The position numbers and the translations under genes are program-made. 64,000 bases of DNA from Thalassoglobus sp. JC818 (lineage in GTDB: Bacteria; Planctomycetota; Planctomycetia; Planctomycetales; Planctomycetaceae), in NCBI RefSeq assembly GCF_040717535.1, contig NZ_JBFEFI010000004.1:682001-746000 (forward strand), read 5' to 3'. Under the pieces are notes generated by a model. That model saw only the letters and a list, made by a program, of their open reading frames with translations, was not told where the DNA came from and did no database searches. Shown here in pieces: positions 44,955 to 53,228 of the stretch; positions within the stretch are counted from its first letter, which is position 1, and each line of letters starts with the position of its first letter.

Positions 44955-47900
44955 TTACGAAATCGTGAACTCTTCGAGGTCCGTGGCAAAACCAGCTTCC
45001 CCTCCGGACCGCATAAGATTTCCGAACTCATTGAGAAATTCCGTACCCGGAACTCCGTAGGGGCGGAATTTTTCTGCTTCACCGGTCTCTTCGCGATAGA
45101 GCAGGGCTCGGTGGGTTCCCAGTCTGGAAGCAGCCGGACTATCGATCAAGTGGCTCGAGTCGGCCGCGTTCATTTGAAAGACGATTCTCTGTTCAAGCTC
45201 TTTCAGATTCTGTCGACTGAACCAGCGGTCCACGTTATTTCGAGAGTCACACCAGATGATCAAGTGAATCGCGTGTAGCGGACCTTCAGCGAGAAGTTCT
45301 GCGAACATCTGGGCTGGGGTCAAAGTCGTTGGTTCCGAGGAGCCTCCGAAACTTCCTAAACCAAAGTCGTCGTCTGCTTTCTTTAGGTCACGGAACTTGG
45401 AGAGGTCGCTGATGATGACCACGACTGGATCATGGTGATCAGTCTCTGCTTGCATTCTCGATTGCAGCGTGGCGTGAATCTTGCCGATTTGCTGGCTTGC
45501 TTCGCGAGGAGAAACAATCGTCACGGGACAAGGGATTGTCGACTGAAACGACTTCCACAGTTCCGAGTCGTCGCTGCCGACCGAACTGCCGTCCAACACG
45601 ATGAAAGAGTCAAGGCGTTCTTCGTTTTGATGTTGTGAATCGCTTCCTTCGACCTCATTCTCGCCGTCCGAAGTCTCGGCATTCTCAGGTTCGAAGTGCT
45701 CCTGGCCGGACGTAACTTCCACTGGTGAAGTTGATGCAACAAAGCTTAATGCTGACGCGTGAAGGACTCCCATCGCTGCTTCGGAATCTTGGCCGACGAC
45801 GAGCAGATTTCTTCCACTGTGTCGATCCAGAGAAACCACGGAAGGAGGTTTAATCTCAACAGCATCCCCAAGCCAAACTCTCGGTGCTCTCAGTGGTTCG
45901 CTGCGATCTCGCCACTCTTCTGCGAGTCGACGCAGCTGTTTGTTGCGTTTCAGATCTGATGGGATATTGCCCTCGAAGACAATCGCTGGCTCTGCTTCGA
46001 CCCCCGAACGCGATGCTCTCTTTTCGATATCAGCCAGCCAGTCCGAACGTTGTTCGTCTGAGATCCATGCAATTTGGAATGGATGATTGCCTTCCATCAT
46101 TCCGTTGGCGTCATTGTAGATTGCTTCGCCGGGACGTGTGAGGAGTCGAGCTGCGGTATTTTCTTCGCTGAGAATTAAATGTGCGTCGGCGTCACTGCAC
46201 TGCAGTGCCACTCGCACAGCAACCTGCCCCAACGTTGTTCGGGCGAGGGAGTATGCTCCGCCGAGCGTCTGCGATCCGAGGATCACGTGAATCCCAAATG
46301 CCCGACCCTGACGAACAAGCCGATCCAAAAGCAGAGCCGCCGACTGACTGATGCGGTCGTCTTCGATGAAGAACTCCTGAAACTCATCGACGACCAGCAA
46401 GACGCGCGGCAGAGGCTGATCTGGATTTGCATCGCGATAACCTGCGATGTCCTGAACGCCTTCGCGACGGAACAACTCTCCGCGTTCTTGAAGCATCTCG
46501 TCGAGACGCTGCAGTGCACTGACTCCAAATTCCCGATCACTCTCAATCGCGATCACACGAGCATGCGGAAGCTGGAATGATGCGTAGTCTTTGAACTCCA
46601 CACCCTTCTTGAAGTCGATGAGGAAGAAGTTGACTTCGTCTGGACCGTAGTACAGTGCGAGATTTGTAATGAGGATGTGGAGGAAGGTCGACTTTCCAGA
46701 ACCGGTTTTCCCTGCAACAAGCATGTGCTGAGAAGTTCCGCGTCCGAGTTTCATGGTTTGCAGCTTAGTGGCACCAGCACGCCCCAAAGGAATTTCCAGT
46801 TCTCTCCTCGAATCTTTCGACCAAAGTTCGCTCGATTGTGGAGCGATTCGATCGAATGAGACTTCGACTTTTCGAGCATCCTTCGATGCTTCGCCGACCA
46901 TTTTGACGATCGATGTAAACTCATCCGGTGTAGGAGGCGATTGTATGCGAATCGGCCAGCGAGAGAGAATCTGTTCATTCGGATGGAAGTGTTCGTCTTT
47001 CCATTCGAATGAAGTCATGTGCGGCAAAATGTCTTCGATGTCGAACTGATTCGGCATCGCTTTAGTCGGGTCGAGATTGAGAAGCGTATAAACACCACAT
47101 CTCGGTCCGCTGTTCACGATGCTGACGAGACGTCTCGCCGCAATCTCGCTGAACTTTGCGGGGAAGTCGGCGATCACCAGAAAGTGGTACGGTTCTGCAA
47201 CTTCCCCGGCCGATTGATTGTATTCCTCGATCGTTTGAAATTCGTTCCGCAAGTACGTTTGGAAAACGTTCTCCATATGCTCGGTCAGATCGGCGAGGCG
47301 CTGTTCAATCTGCCCGCTCTCGGTCCAGATTCGATTCGTCACCATCAGCTCATCGTAGTCGCTGAGGTGCATGAAGCCGCCGAATGTTTCCCCGAGGCGA
47401 ATGGGGTCGATCAACGTAAATCGCAACTTTCCAGGCGGGATCTGCAACAGCAATCGAAGCATCATCGTTTGCAGTGCATCGAGCGCCTGCATTCGTGCTT
47501 CCGGAGTTGGCGAAAGAAACAAGGTCGACGCATTTCCGGGGAACTCCACAATGGCTGGAACTTCGAACTGAGTCGTCCGCGGAGCCAAACGGATATCCTC
47601 CGAAACGGCGACCGGCCATTCCTGAAGATCAACCTGCAGACCGCCTAAGCGGATGCCTCTTGGCAGCTGCGAACTCGGAGACCACTGTTCTGGGTTCGAC
47701 GTCTTCGACCAGTCGAGATTTGTCGCCTGATCTTCAGACCCAATGGCTGAGATCGCGGTTTGGAAGAGTTTGGCCGACTCTTCCCATTCCGTTTTCAGCT
47801 GCATCCATTGCTCAGTTTGTGAGCGCACCTGTTCACTTTGAAGCGCTTGAAGCTCGGCTTCCTTCTGTTCGATCTTCGAGAGTGAACTCTCGTTGAGTTC

Positions 47901-49043
47901 CTGAAGCTGACGGTCGAAGCCTTCCTGAATCGCTTGGACTTTTGCTTCGTGATCCGCGGTGAGTTCGGTTTCTTCTGCTTCGAACCTGCGTTTTTCGTCA
48001 GTCAGACGTTCCTCGTTGGACCGCTCAATCTCGAAGAGTCGTTGCCGATGTGCTTCTTCGTAACGATTCAGCGCAGCCTGACGTTCGCATTCGATTTTCT
48101 TCTGAAGAGCCGCTGTCTTCTTGGTGAGCTTTGCCAAGTCCTTCTGCGAGTAACTGTCAAACCTCGATCGATAGAATTTCGCATGTTCGATCGATTCGCT
48201 GATGAGGGCAATCAGATTTGAGCGTTGAGTTGTGGCAATCAGGAAAAACAGTCCAAAGACCACGAGCCCAGCGACCGCACCGACTGCTGTCGAGACACCA
48301 ATCCAACTCGATTGCATGCGAGGGCCAGTGATGTCGGCAATCATCGGATCGGCAAATTGAAAGACGAGACCCGAGAACAGAGCCATCAGTCCGATCAGCG
48401 AGATCAATGCCGGGAATCCGGTGAAGACTTTGGCCAGCACCAGCTTATCGAACCGTCGAATGAGTTGATCTGTGCGGCCAATCTCTTCTTGAAACCTGTC
48501 GACTGCTTCGGATCGATCCTTGACATCTCTTTCGGGTGGGTCTGCTGGCGGGGTTTTCTTCCGAGTTGAGCGAAGAATCCGATCGAAGCGTTCTTTCGTA
48601 GAGGAAAGAACCGCATCTTGTTCAACAAGCGTTCGATCGATCGATTGAGTAGCCTTCTCCAACTCCCGCTGTGGACTTCCTTCGCTGTCATCGTCCAGGA
48701 CCGACTCGACAACCCATTCGCTATCCTCACGTTGTCGTTCGACCGATTTCGAGGCGCGGTCCGTTTCAGTCTGGATGTTCTTCACGATGGAGTTGTGAAG
48801 ACCTCGGATCTCAGACCGCTTCTGTTCGAAAATCTGTGTGAGTTCAGTCAGCGATGAGTTGCGAGATGATTCGAGTTCGCCCTGTTTGGATTGATATTCT
48901 TCCCGCAGAAAGGCCAGTTGATTCTGGAGTTCTCTTTGACGTGTGCTCGGTGCCGTTATGGATTGCTGCAGCTGTTCTTCACGATCGTGACGCAGCTGCG
49001 CATCGTGTTGAAACTGTTCGAACAGGTCGCCGAATTCCGACAT
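44955..49043 (-). CDS. Large FtsK/SpoIIIE (EccC-like) ATPase with coiled coils
   Basis: A 1362-residue protein. Coiled-coil-prone N-terminal region (about 1-200), two membrane helices (about 206-230 and 247-272), a second long coiled coil (about 290-440, rich in E, Q, R), a middle region, then an FtsK/SpoIIIE ATPase domain near residues 770-950. Its P-loop is VAGKTGSGKSTF and its Walker B VLLVVDEFQEFF. A second, degenerate ATPase-like domain follows (NLLVVGQDSEAAMG lacks the P-loop lysine; VVVIISDL is the Walker B remnant). Tandem active/degenerate modules after a membrane hairpin resemble EccC/EssC of type VII secretion, but no FHA or WXG100 gene is seen. FtsK's gamma domain is absent, so chromosome translocation is unlikely. 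Start ATG 49043; GTG 49052 possible. Confidence 0.8.
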   Translation of the reverse strand: MSEFGDLFEQFQHDAQLRHDREEQLQQSITAPSTRQRELQNQLAFLREEYQSKQGELESSRNSSLTELTQIFEQKRSEIRGLHNSIVKNIQTETDRASKSVERQREDSEWVVESVLDDDSEGSPQRELEKATQSIDRTLVEQDAVLSSTKERFDRILRSTRKKTPPADPPERDVKDRSEAVDRFQEEIGRTDQLIRRFDKLVLAKVFTGFPALISLIGLMALFSGLVFQFADPMIADITGPRMQSSWIGVSTAVGAVAGLVVFGLFFLIATTQRSNLIALISESIEHAKFYRSRFDSYSQKDLAKLTKKTAALQKKIECERQAALNRYEEAHRQRLFEIERSNEERLTDEKRRFEAEETELTADHEAKVQAIQEGFDRQLQELNESSLSKIEQKEAELQALQSEQVRSQTEQWMQLKTEWEESAKLFQTAISAIGSEDQATNLDWSKTSNPEQWSPSSQLPRGIRLGGLQVDLQEWPVAVSEDIRLAPRTTQFEVPAIVEFPGNASTLFLSPTPEARMQALDALQTMMLRLLLQIPPGKLRFTLIDPIRLGETFGGFMHLSDYDELMVTNRIWTESGQIEQRLADLTEHMENVFQTYLRNEFQTIEEYNQSAGEVAEPYHFLVIADFPAKFSEIAARRLVSIVNSGPRCGVYTLLNLDPTKAMPNQFDIEDILPHMTSFEWKDEHFHPNEQILSRWPIRIQSPPTPDEFTSIVKMVGEASKDARKVEVSFDRIAPQSSELWSKDSRRELEIPLGRAGATKLQTMKLGRGTSQHMLVAGKTGSGKSTFLHILITNLALYYGPDEVNFFLIDFKKGVEFKDYASFQLPHARVIAIESDREFGVSALQRLDEMLQERGELFRREGVQDIAGYRDANPDQPLPRVLLVVDEFQEFFIEDDRISQSAALLLDRLVRQGRAFGIHVILGSQTLGGAYSLARTTLGQVAVRVALQCSDADAHLILSEENTAARLLTRPGEAIYNDANGMMEGNHPFQIAWISDEQRSDWLADIEKRASRSGVEAEPAIVFEGNIPSDLKRNKQLRRLAEEWRDRSEPLRAPRVWLGDAVEIKPPSVVSLDRHSGRNLLVVGQDSEAAMGVLHASALSFVASTSPVEVTSGQEHFEPENAETSDGENEVEGSDSQHQNEERLDSFIVLDGSSVGSDDSELWKSFQSTIPCPVTIVSPREASQQIGKIHATLQSRMQAETDHHDPVVVIISDLSKFRDLKKADDDFGLGSFGGSSEPTTLTPAQMFAELLAEGPLHAIHLIIWCDSRNNVDRWFSRQNLKELEQRIVFQMNAADSSHLIDSPAASRLGTHRALLYREETGEAEKFRPYGVPGTEFLNEFGNLMRSGGEAGFATDLEEFTIS

Positions 49044-49159
49044 GAACTTCACCGTATCAAGTCAAAGGATCACAGCGCCGTCCGACAGTCTCGGAAGAGA
49101 TTGTGTCGATAGGCGCATGTTCAATAAAACGGGCCAGCGATCAATCAGTCAACCATACA

Positions 49160-49199
49160 AAAAAGAAACGGTCGAGACACGATGTTCTCGACCGTTTCG
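49160..49199 (-). terminator. Intrinsic terminator, leftward
   Basis: A perfect 13-pair stem, GAAACGGTCGAGA (49166-49178) with TCTCGACCGTTTC (49187-49199), with an 8-base loop. On the minus strand it is followed by TTTTTTGTATGG. It would end the DksA-like transcript and keep the FtsK/EccC-like gene on its own promoter. Confidence 0.88.
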
Positions 49200-49413
49200 G
49201 AGTGTTCTTAAATCAATTGAAGCGATCGTGTGAATCACTCCAACAAATCAGGGACGAATTCAGAGTTCGCTGCTCCCCAGTCATCGGACTGGATTCGTTC
49301 GAAGCAGTGCACCGAATCAGTGCCCCGGTTCACTCGATTGCGTTTGTCAGGAGTTCGTCTGAGGGACGATCTTGAGACTGATGAAATCGTTCACAAGATC
49401 ACTCAATCCAAAC
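49200..49413. other. Untranslated stretch downstream of the DksA-like gene
   Basis: About 210 bases between the stop-proximal hairpin and the strong terminator on the same strand. It would form a long 3' untranslated region of the DksA-like mRNA. No conserved RNA or gene was recognised. Confidence 0.3.
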
Positions 49414-49437
49414 AGAGCCAGTCGCTTGACTGGCTCT
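49414..49437 (-). terminator. Hairpin at the stop of the DksA-like gene
   Basis: AGAGCCAGTC (49414-49423) pairs perfectly with GACTGGCTCT (49428-49437) around a four-base loop. On the minus strand it starts within the TAG stop codon and is followed by GTTTGG rather than a T run. It may stabilise the 3' end or act with the terminator at 49160. Confidence 0.6.
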
Positions 49438-49825
49438 AGTAGCTGAACTGACGTTCGAGTTTTTCCGCACAGGAAACGCAATATCTGGCGTAAGGAATGA
49501 CTTTGAGCCGGGTTTTGGGGATCCATCGCTTCGATGGTGGTCGCCCGGCATCTTCGCAGCCTTCGCAAATCCCGTAGGTTCCATCTTCTATACGTTTCAG
49601 AGCAGCACGTATTTCTTTGAGTACTTCCTGATCGCTTTCCATAACGCGAAGCGAAAAGTCCTGCTCATAGGTTTCGGTTCCGAGTTCTGCCATATGAGTT
49701 GGTGTTCGCGACTCACTGCCGGTTCCCAACGCACCTGACGTCAACGTCTGCACATCTCCGCGAATTCTGGCCTCCTGAACACTCAAAAGCTCTTTGAACA
49801 GCTCCAAGTCTTTCTTGTTCAGCAT
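49436..49825 (-). CDS. TraR/DksA-family C4 zinc-finger protein
   Basis: A 129-residue regulator-like protein. An N-terminal helix pair (LNKKDLELFKELLSVQEARIRGDV) is followed by a loop, a second helix, and a C4 zinc finger with C87, C90, C116 and C119 (GTYGICEGC ... ARYCVSCAEKL). DksA/TraR proteins insert into the RNA polymerase secondary channel and modulate initiation with ppGpp. The acidic tip pair of DksA (DxxDxA) is not evident, so the mode of action may differ. The ATG at 49825 has AAGGA 8 bases upstream. It is divergent from a sigma factor gene across 229 bases. Confidence 0.85.
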   Translation of the reverse strand: MLNKKDLELFKELLSVQEARIRGDVQTLTSGALGTGSESRTPTHMAELGTETYEQDFSLRVMESDQEVLKEIRAALKRIEDGTYGICEGCEDAGRPPSKRWIPKTRLKVIPYARYCVSCAEKLERQFSY

Positions 49826-49968
49826 CAAAACGTCCTTCTCGAGAGGAGTCTGTCATCGGAAAACACCAATTATTCCGTTCGTGCGTCTCATTTTCAACTC
49901 GTCCCGGAAAATCCGATCTGAACAGATGACGACTCGAACGTGACCGATTATCCCTTCTCGAAACAAAA

Positions 49969-50040
49969 TGAACGTTTTGAATGTTTTTGATATTGCCAAC
50001 ACAAAGGAATCGCTTAGAGTGACCGTATTGAACGTTTTAA
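49969..50040 (+). repeat. TGAACGTTTT repeats in the sigma-factor leader
   Basis: TGAACGTTTTGA (49969-49980) and TGAACGTTTTAA (50029-50040) are spaced exactly 60 bases apart, with an imperfect intermediate copy TGAATGTTTTTGA (49978-49990). They lie between the divergent DksA-like and sigma-factor genes, immediately before the sigma-factor ribosome site, a position suited to an operator or promoter duplication. Confidence 0.55.
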
Positions 50041-50054
50041 CCCGGAGCAGATTC

Positions 50055-50957
50055 ATGGCAAATTCACGAACAGCAACGTCGGCCGCCCCTCGTCCCCGAA
50101 AATCGCTCCGCGTACCCGACCGCGAGATCGCGTTCATCGACCACCCGGACTTCGAGAAGCTCTCTGAGAAGAATTTGGCAAAGGAATGCCCAGAGAACCT
50201 GTATGAAGACACCCACGATATGAGTCAGCAGAGTGATCAAGATCAGGCGAACCGCTCGATGCACAGACTCCTCACCCCACCGGGCGAAGCGTTCCTGTTC
50301 CGTAAGATGAATTACATGAAGTCGCGAGCTTCACGCATTGAAATCAATTCGAATGGCGAAGTTCGGAACTCTTCGGCAATGTCACGATATGAACGTTTTG
50401 TCAAAGAGGCGAAGCGAGCTCGGGCAGCGATTATCGAAGCGAATCTTCGTCTCGTCGCCTCGATCGCTCAGAAGTTCGCCCGGTCGCGAAATGACTTCGA
50501 AGATCTTGTCAGCGAAGGCAACATGATCCTTGTGAATGCCGTGGACAAGTTTGACTACTCAAGAGGCTTTCGCTTCAGCACCTACGCGACACACGCCATC
50601 CAGCGTCACTACTATCGAGTCATGCAGCGACAACAACGCCGCCAGAACCGCGAGGTGAACACCTCATCGGAAATTCTGGGCGATGTTGTTCCAACTCGCG
50701 AAACTGAAGCACCTCTCGACCACAAAATAGCAGACGCATTGATCGATCACTTCGGCCAATGTCTGGACGAGCGAGAAGTCGTCATCATCCGTGAGCGATT
50801 CGGGTTGAATGATGAACAGTCTTCCGAGACCCTCAAATCGGTGGCCAAGAAAGTTGGGCTGAGCAAGGAGCGGGTCCGACAACTTCAAATGACAGCGATT
50901 GAGAAGCTTCAGGACCTGGCGTTGAAACTTAACCTTCGTCTTGAGCCAACGTTTTAA
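50055..50957 (+). CDS. Sigma-70-family RNA polymerase sigma factor
   Basis: A 300-residue sigma factor. Region 2 is strong: EANLRLVASIAQKFARSRNDFEDLVSEG, then KFDYSRGFRFSTYATHAIQRHYYRVM. In region 2.4 the usual TYATWWIRQAI reads TYATHAIQRHYYR, so -10 recognition probably differs from the housekeeping factor. Region 4 ends with SVAKKVGLSKERVRQLQMTAIEKLQ. Region 3 appears reduced, and about 95 residues of basic N-terminus precede region 2. The ATG at 50055 has GGAG upstream; the open frame starts at 49968 but that part is the repeat-bearing leader. A terminator follows. Confidence 0.88.
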   Translation: MANSRTATSAAPRPRKSLRVPDREIAFIDHPDFEKLSEKNLAKECPENLYEDTHDMSQQSDQDQANRSMHRLLTPPGEAFLFRKMNYMKSRASRIEINSNGEVRNSSAMSRYERFVKEAKRARAAIIEANLRLVASIAQKFARSRNDFEDLVSEGNMILVNAVDKFDYSRGFRFSTYATHAIQRHYYRVMQRQQRRQNREVNTSSEILGDVVPTRETEAPLDHKIADALIDHFGQCLDEREVVIIRERFGLNDEQSSETLKSVAKKVGLSKERVRQLQMTAIEKLQDLALKLNLRLEPTF

Positions 50958-51035
50958 TCATGTTGTTGGTCGCCTCGGCTTAAGGAGAACAGTTCATTCA
51001 GTTCGCCCCTCCAAACAATTCATCGGTTCCATTCG

Positions 51036-51075
51036 AACACTCGCCAGCAACTCGCTGGCGGGTGTTTCGTTTTTT
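51036..51075 (+). terminator. Intrinsic terminator of the sigma-factor gene
   Basis: AACACTCGCCAGC (51036-51048) pairs with GCTGGCGGGTGTT (51054-51066), with one G-T pair, followed by TCGTTTTTT. It lies in the 309-base gap between the sigma-factor gene and the DUF1549 gene; no other feature was found in the gap. Confidence 0.88.
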
Positions 51076-51266
51076 GAACAGCGAAGAAAAACAGTTGCAA
51101 ACCGTCAATGGCGGCCAGTTTTCCCCGGACAAGCTGGTGGAAGGAGGGGAGAAAAGATTGAACTCAGCCGGAACTGTTTGACCTCAACGGTGTTCAATCC
51201 AAAACCTGACAGCTTCTCAATTCTGTTGAAGCAGGCACCATCGACGACATTCGTTCGGGATTGAAT

Positions 51267-53081
51267 ATGAAACTCTTGATGATCATAGCGGTGGCTGGAT
51301 CGATTTCGGTCTGGAACAGCACCAGTCATGGATCAGAGCACGAATTTTCATCAAGGATTGATCATGAACTACAGCGTCTTCTTCTCGAAGAAAATGTCGA
51401 AGTCGCCCCTCAAACGTCAGACGAAGACTTTCTACGTCGCGCTTACCTGGATCTGATCGGGCGAGTTCCCTCATCCAGCGAAATCAATCTGTTCGGGCTC
51501 GATCCTGATCTCGATAAGCGAGCGAAAGTGATTGACACGCTGATCGCATCGGAAGAATTCGCCAAGTTTTGGGGACGCTATTTCAAGCAGCTCGTGACTT
51601 CGCGAGCCACCGAACAACGCATTCGTCTGGTGGAACCCGCTTTTGAAACTTGGTTCATTGAGCAGATTTCAGAAGGCCGATCATGGGATGAAATTACGCG
51701 AGACCTGATCACTGCAACTGGATCAGTCATGGATTCTGGAGCGACCGGTCTGATTTTCTCTCACACCGGTGAACCTCAAGAAGTCGCGGCCGAAATCTCC
51801 CGCATCTTTCTGGGAATTCAACTCAGCTGTGCCAACTGTCATGACCATCCGACAGACTCCTGGACTCGCGACGAGTTTCATGGACTGGCTGCATTTCTTC
51901 CGCGAGTTACTGTTCGCCGTGAAGAACCGGGAGATCCTCGAAGCTTTGCAGTCCGGTCGCTGGAACAATCGAATCGTCGCGCACGACCGACTGAGAACTT
52001 TGATCAGATCTTCCGAGCACTTGATCGGAATCGAGACGGTTTCCTCATCAAGTCGGAAGCAAGAGGCCAACTCGCATCTCGGTTTGATCAAATTCTTGCC
52101 GGTTCGGATACCAATAAGGATGGCAAACTTTCACTGAAAGAATTCGAGAACGTTCGGAATATGGCGAACATGCCGCAACCCGGACGCGGTGAACTTGAAT
52201 ACTTCATGCCTGACTTGAACAACCCCGCATCACAGGGAACCCTCACACAACCTGTCTTCTTTATTCCAGAGGTTCGCGGACCAGAAATTCACCCTGGTTC
52301 CTCCGACCTCACGCGTCGACATGCACTCGCCGACTACGTCACTTCTCCGACAAACCCCTGGTTTGCTCGTGCGTTTGTGAATCGCGTCTGGGCTGAAATG
52401 CTCGGAAAAGGCTTTTACATGCCCGTCGACGATATGGGCCCCGAGCGTTTTGCTCTCTACGAACCTGTTCTCGATATGCTCGCTCAAGGCTTTGCCGATC
52501 ACGGCTACGACATCAAATGGGTCTATCGGACGATCGCTAATACGCAAGCCTATCAACGTCGACTTGTCGCAATCCCGACGGACGAATATCAACCGCCATT
52601 CGCTTCCGCAGTTCCGACACGGTTGAGTGCAGATCAGATCTTTCAGTCGCTTCAGGAAGTACTCGATGTCAACTCAATGAGTCGTTTCCCCGGCCGTAAT
52701 CGTGGCAACGCGATTCAGCAGCGCTACGGAATCGATCCTGAACGGAACCAATTCGTAGAACTCTTCGGTGTTGATCCCTCGACACCATCGGAAGACATCA
52801 TCGGAAACATTCCGCAAGCGTTGTTCGTCATGAACTCACCGATCATCGAGCAAAACATCCGAGGGACCGGGAACTCGATGCTCGCTCGACTGCTCCGCGA
52901 GTATCCAGACGACGAAGACGCTCTGTCAGAGCTGTACCTGCGTGTCCTCAGCCGCGAGCCCACTGCTCGTGAAATGTCCATCAATACCCGGTTCCTTTCC
53001 GAAATCAAAAATCGCAACGAGGCATTCGAAGACATCTACTGGAGCCTTCTCAATTCCACTGAGTTCATCACTCGCCGTTAG
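51267..53081 (+). CDS. DUF1549/DUF1553 exported protein with EF-hand pair
   Basis: A 604-residue exported protein of a family abundant in planctomycetes. A signal peptide (LLMIIAVAGSISVWNSTSHG) precedes the DUF1549 domain (DFLRRAYLDLIGRVPSSSEI near residue 50), which ends with the SCANCHDHPTDSW motif, a CxxCH-like site that may bind heme or metal. Between the two DUF domains are two EF-hand-like loops, DRNRDGFLIKSE and DTNKDGKLSLKEF, which should bind calcium. DUF1553 follows (RHALADYVTSPTNPWFARAFVNRVWAEMLG). The gene precedes a DUF1501 gene by 147 bases, as commonly seen in these genomes; the pair's function is unknown. Confidence 0.9.
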   Translation: MKLLMIIAVAGSISVWNSTSHGSEHEFSSRIDHELQRLLLEENVEVAPQTSDEDFLRRAYLDLIGRVPSSSEINLFGLDPDLDKRAKVIDTLIASEEFAKFWGRYFKQLVTSRATEQRIRLVEPAFETWFIEQISEGRSWDEITRDLITATGSVMDSGATGLIFSHTGEPQEVAAEISRIFLGIQLSCANCHDHPTDSWTRDEFHGLAAFLPRVTVRREEPGDPRSFAVRSLEQSNRRARPTENFDQIFRALDRNRDGFLIKSEARGQLASRFDQILAGSDTNKDGKLSLKEFENVRNMANMPQPGRGELEYFMPDLNNPASQGTLTQPVFFIPEVRGPEIHPGSSDLTRRHALADYVTSPTNPWFARAFVNRVWAEMLGKGFYMPVDDMGPERFALYEPVLDMLAQGFADHGYDIKWVYRTIANTQAYQRRLVAIPTDEYQPPFASAVPTRLSADQIFQSLQEVLDVNSMSRFPGRNRGNAIQQRYGIDPERNQFVELFGVDPSTPSEDIIGNIPQALFVMNSPIIEQNIRGTGNSMLARLLREYPDDEDALSELYLRVLSREPTAREMSINTRFLSEIKNRNEAFEDIYWSLLNSTEFITRR

Positions 53082-53228
53082 AGAAAGCAGGTGTTGATCA
53101 TGCACTTTCTCGAACTGTTTGACAGTGCCGTCGCATTGGTTGCATGTGCAATCCGGCGAGAACTCTTTTGAAAATTGCTCCAACAATACTGCTCTGCCAT
53201 CCGTTGTAGAGACTCGAAGGAAACACAC

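Noticed and set aside
44955-49043. Complete type VII secretion locus
   Set aside because: Only an EccC-like ATPase is present; no WXG100 protein, FHA protein or other ESX membrane component was found nearby.
49414-49437. Further copy of the TAGAGCA repeat at the DksA-like stop codon
   Set aside because: It starts with TAGAGC and overlaps a stop, but the sequence beyond (CAGTC stem) does not match the element; it is a separate hairpin.
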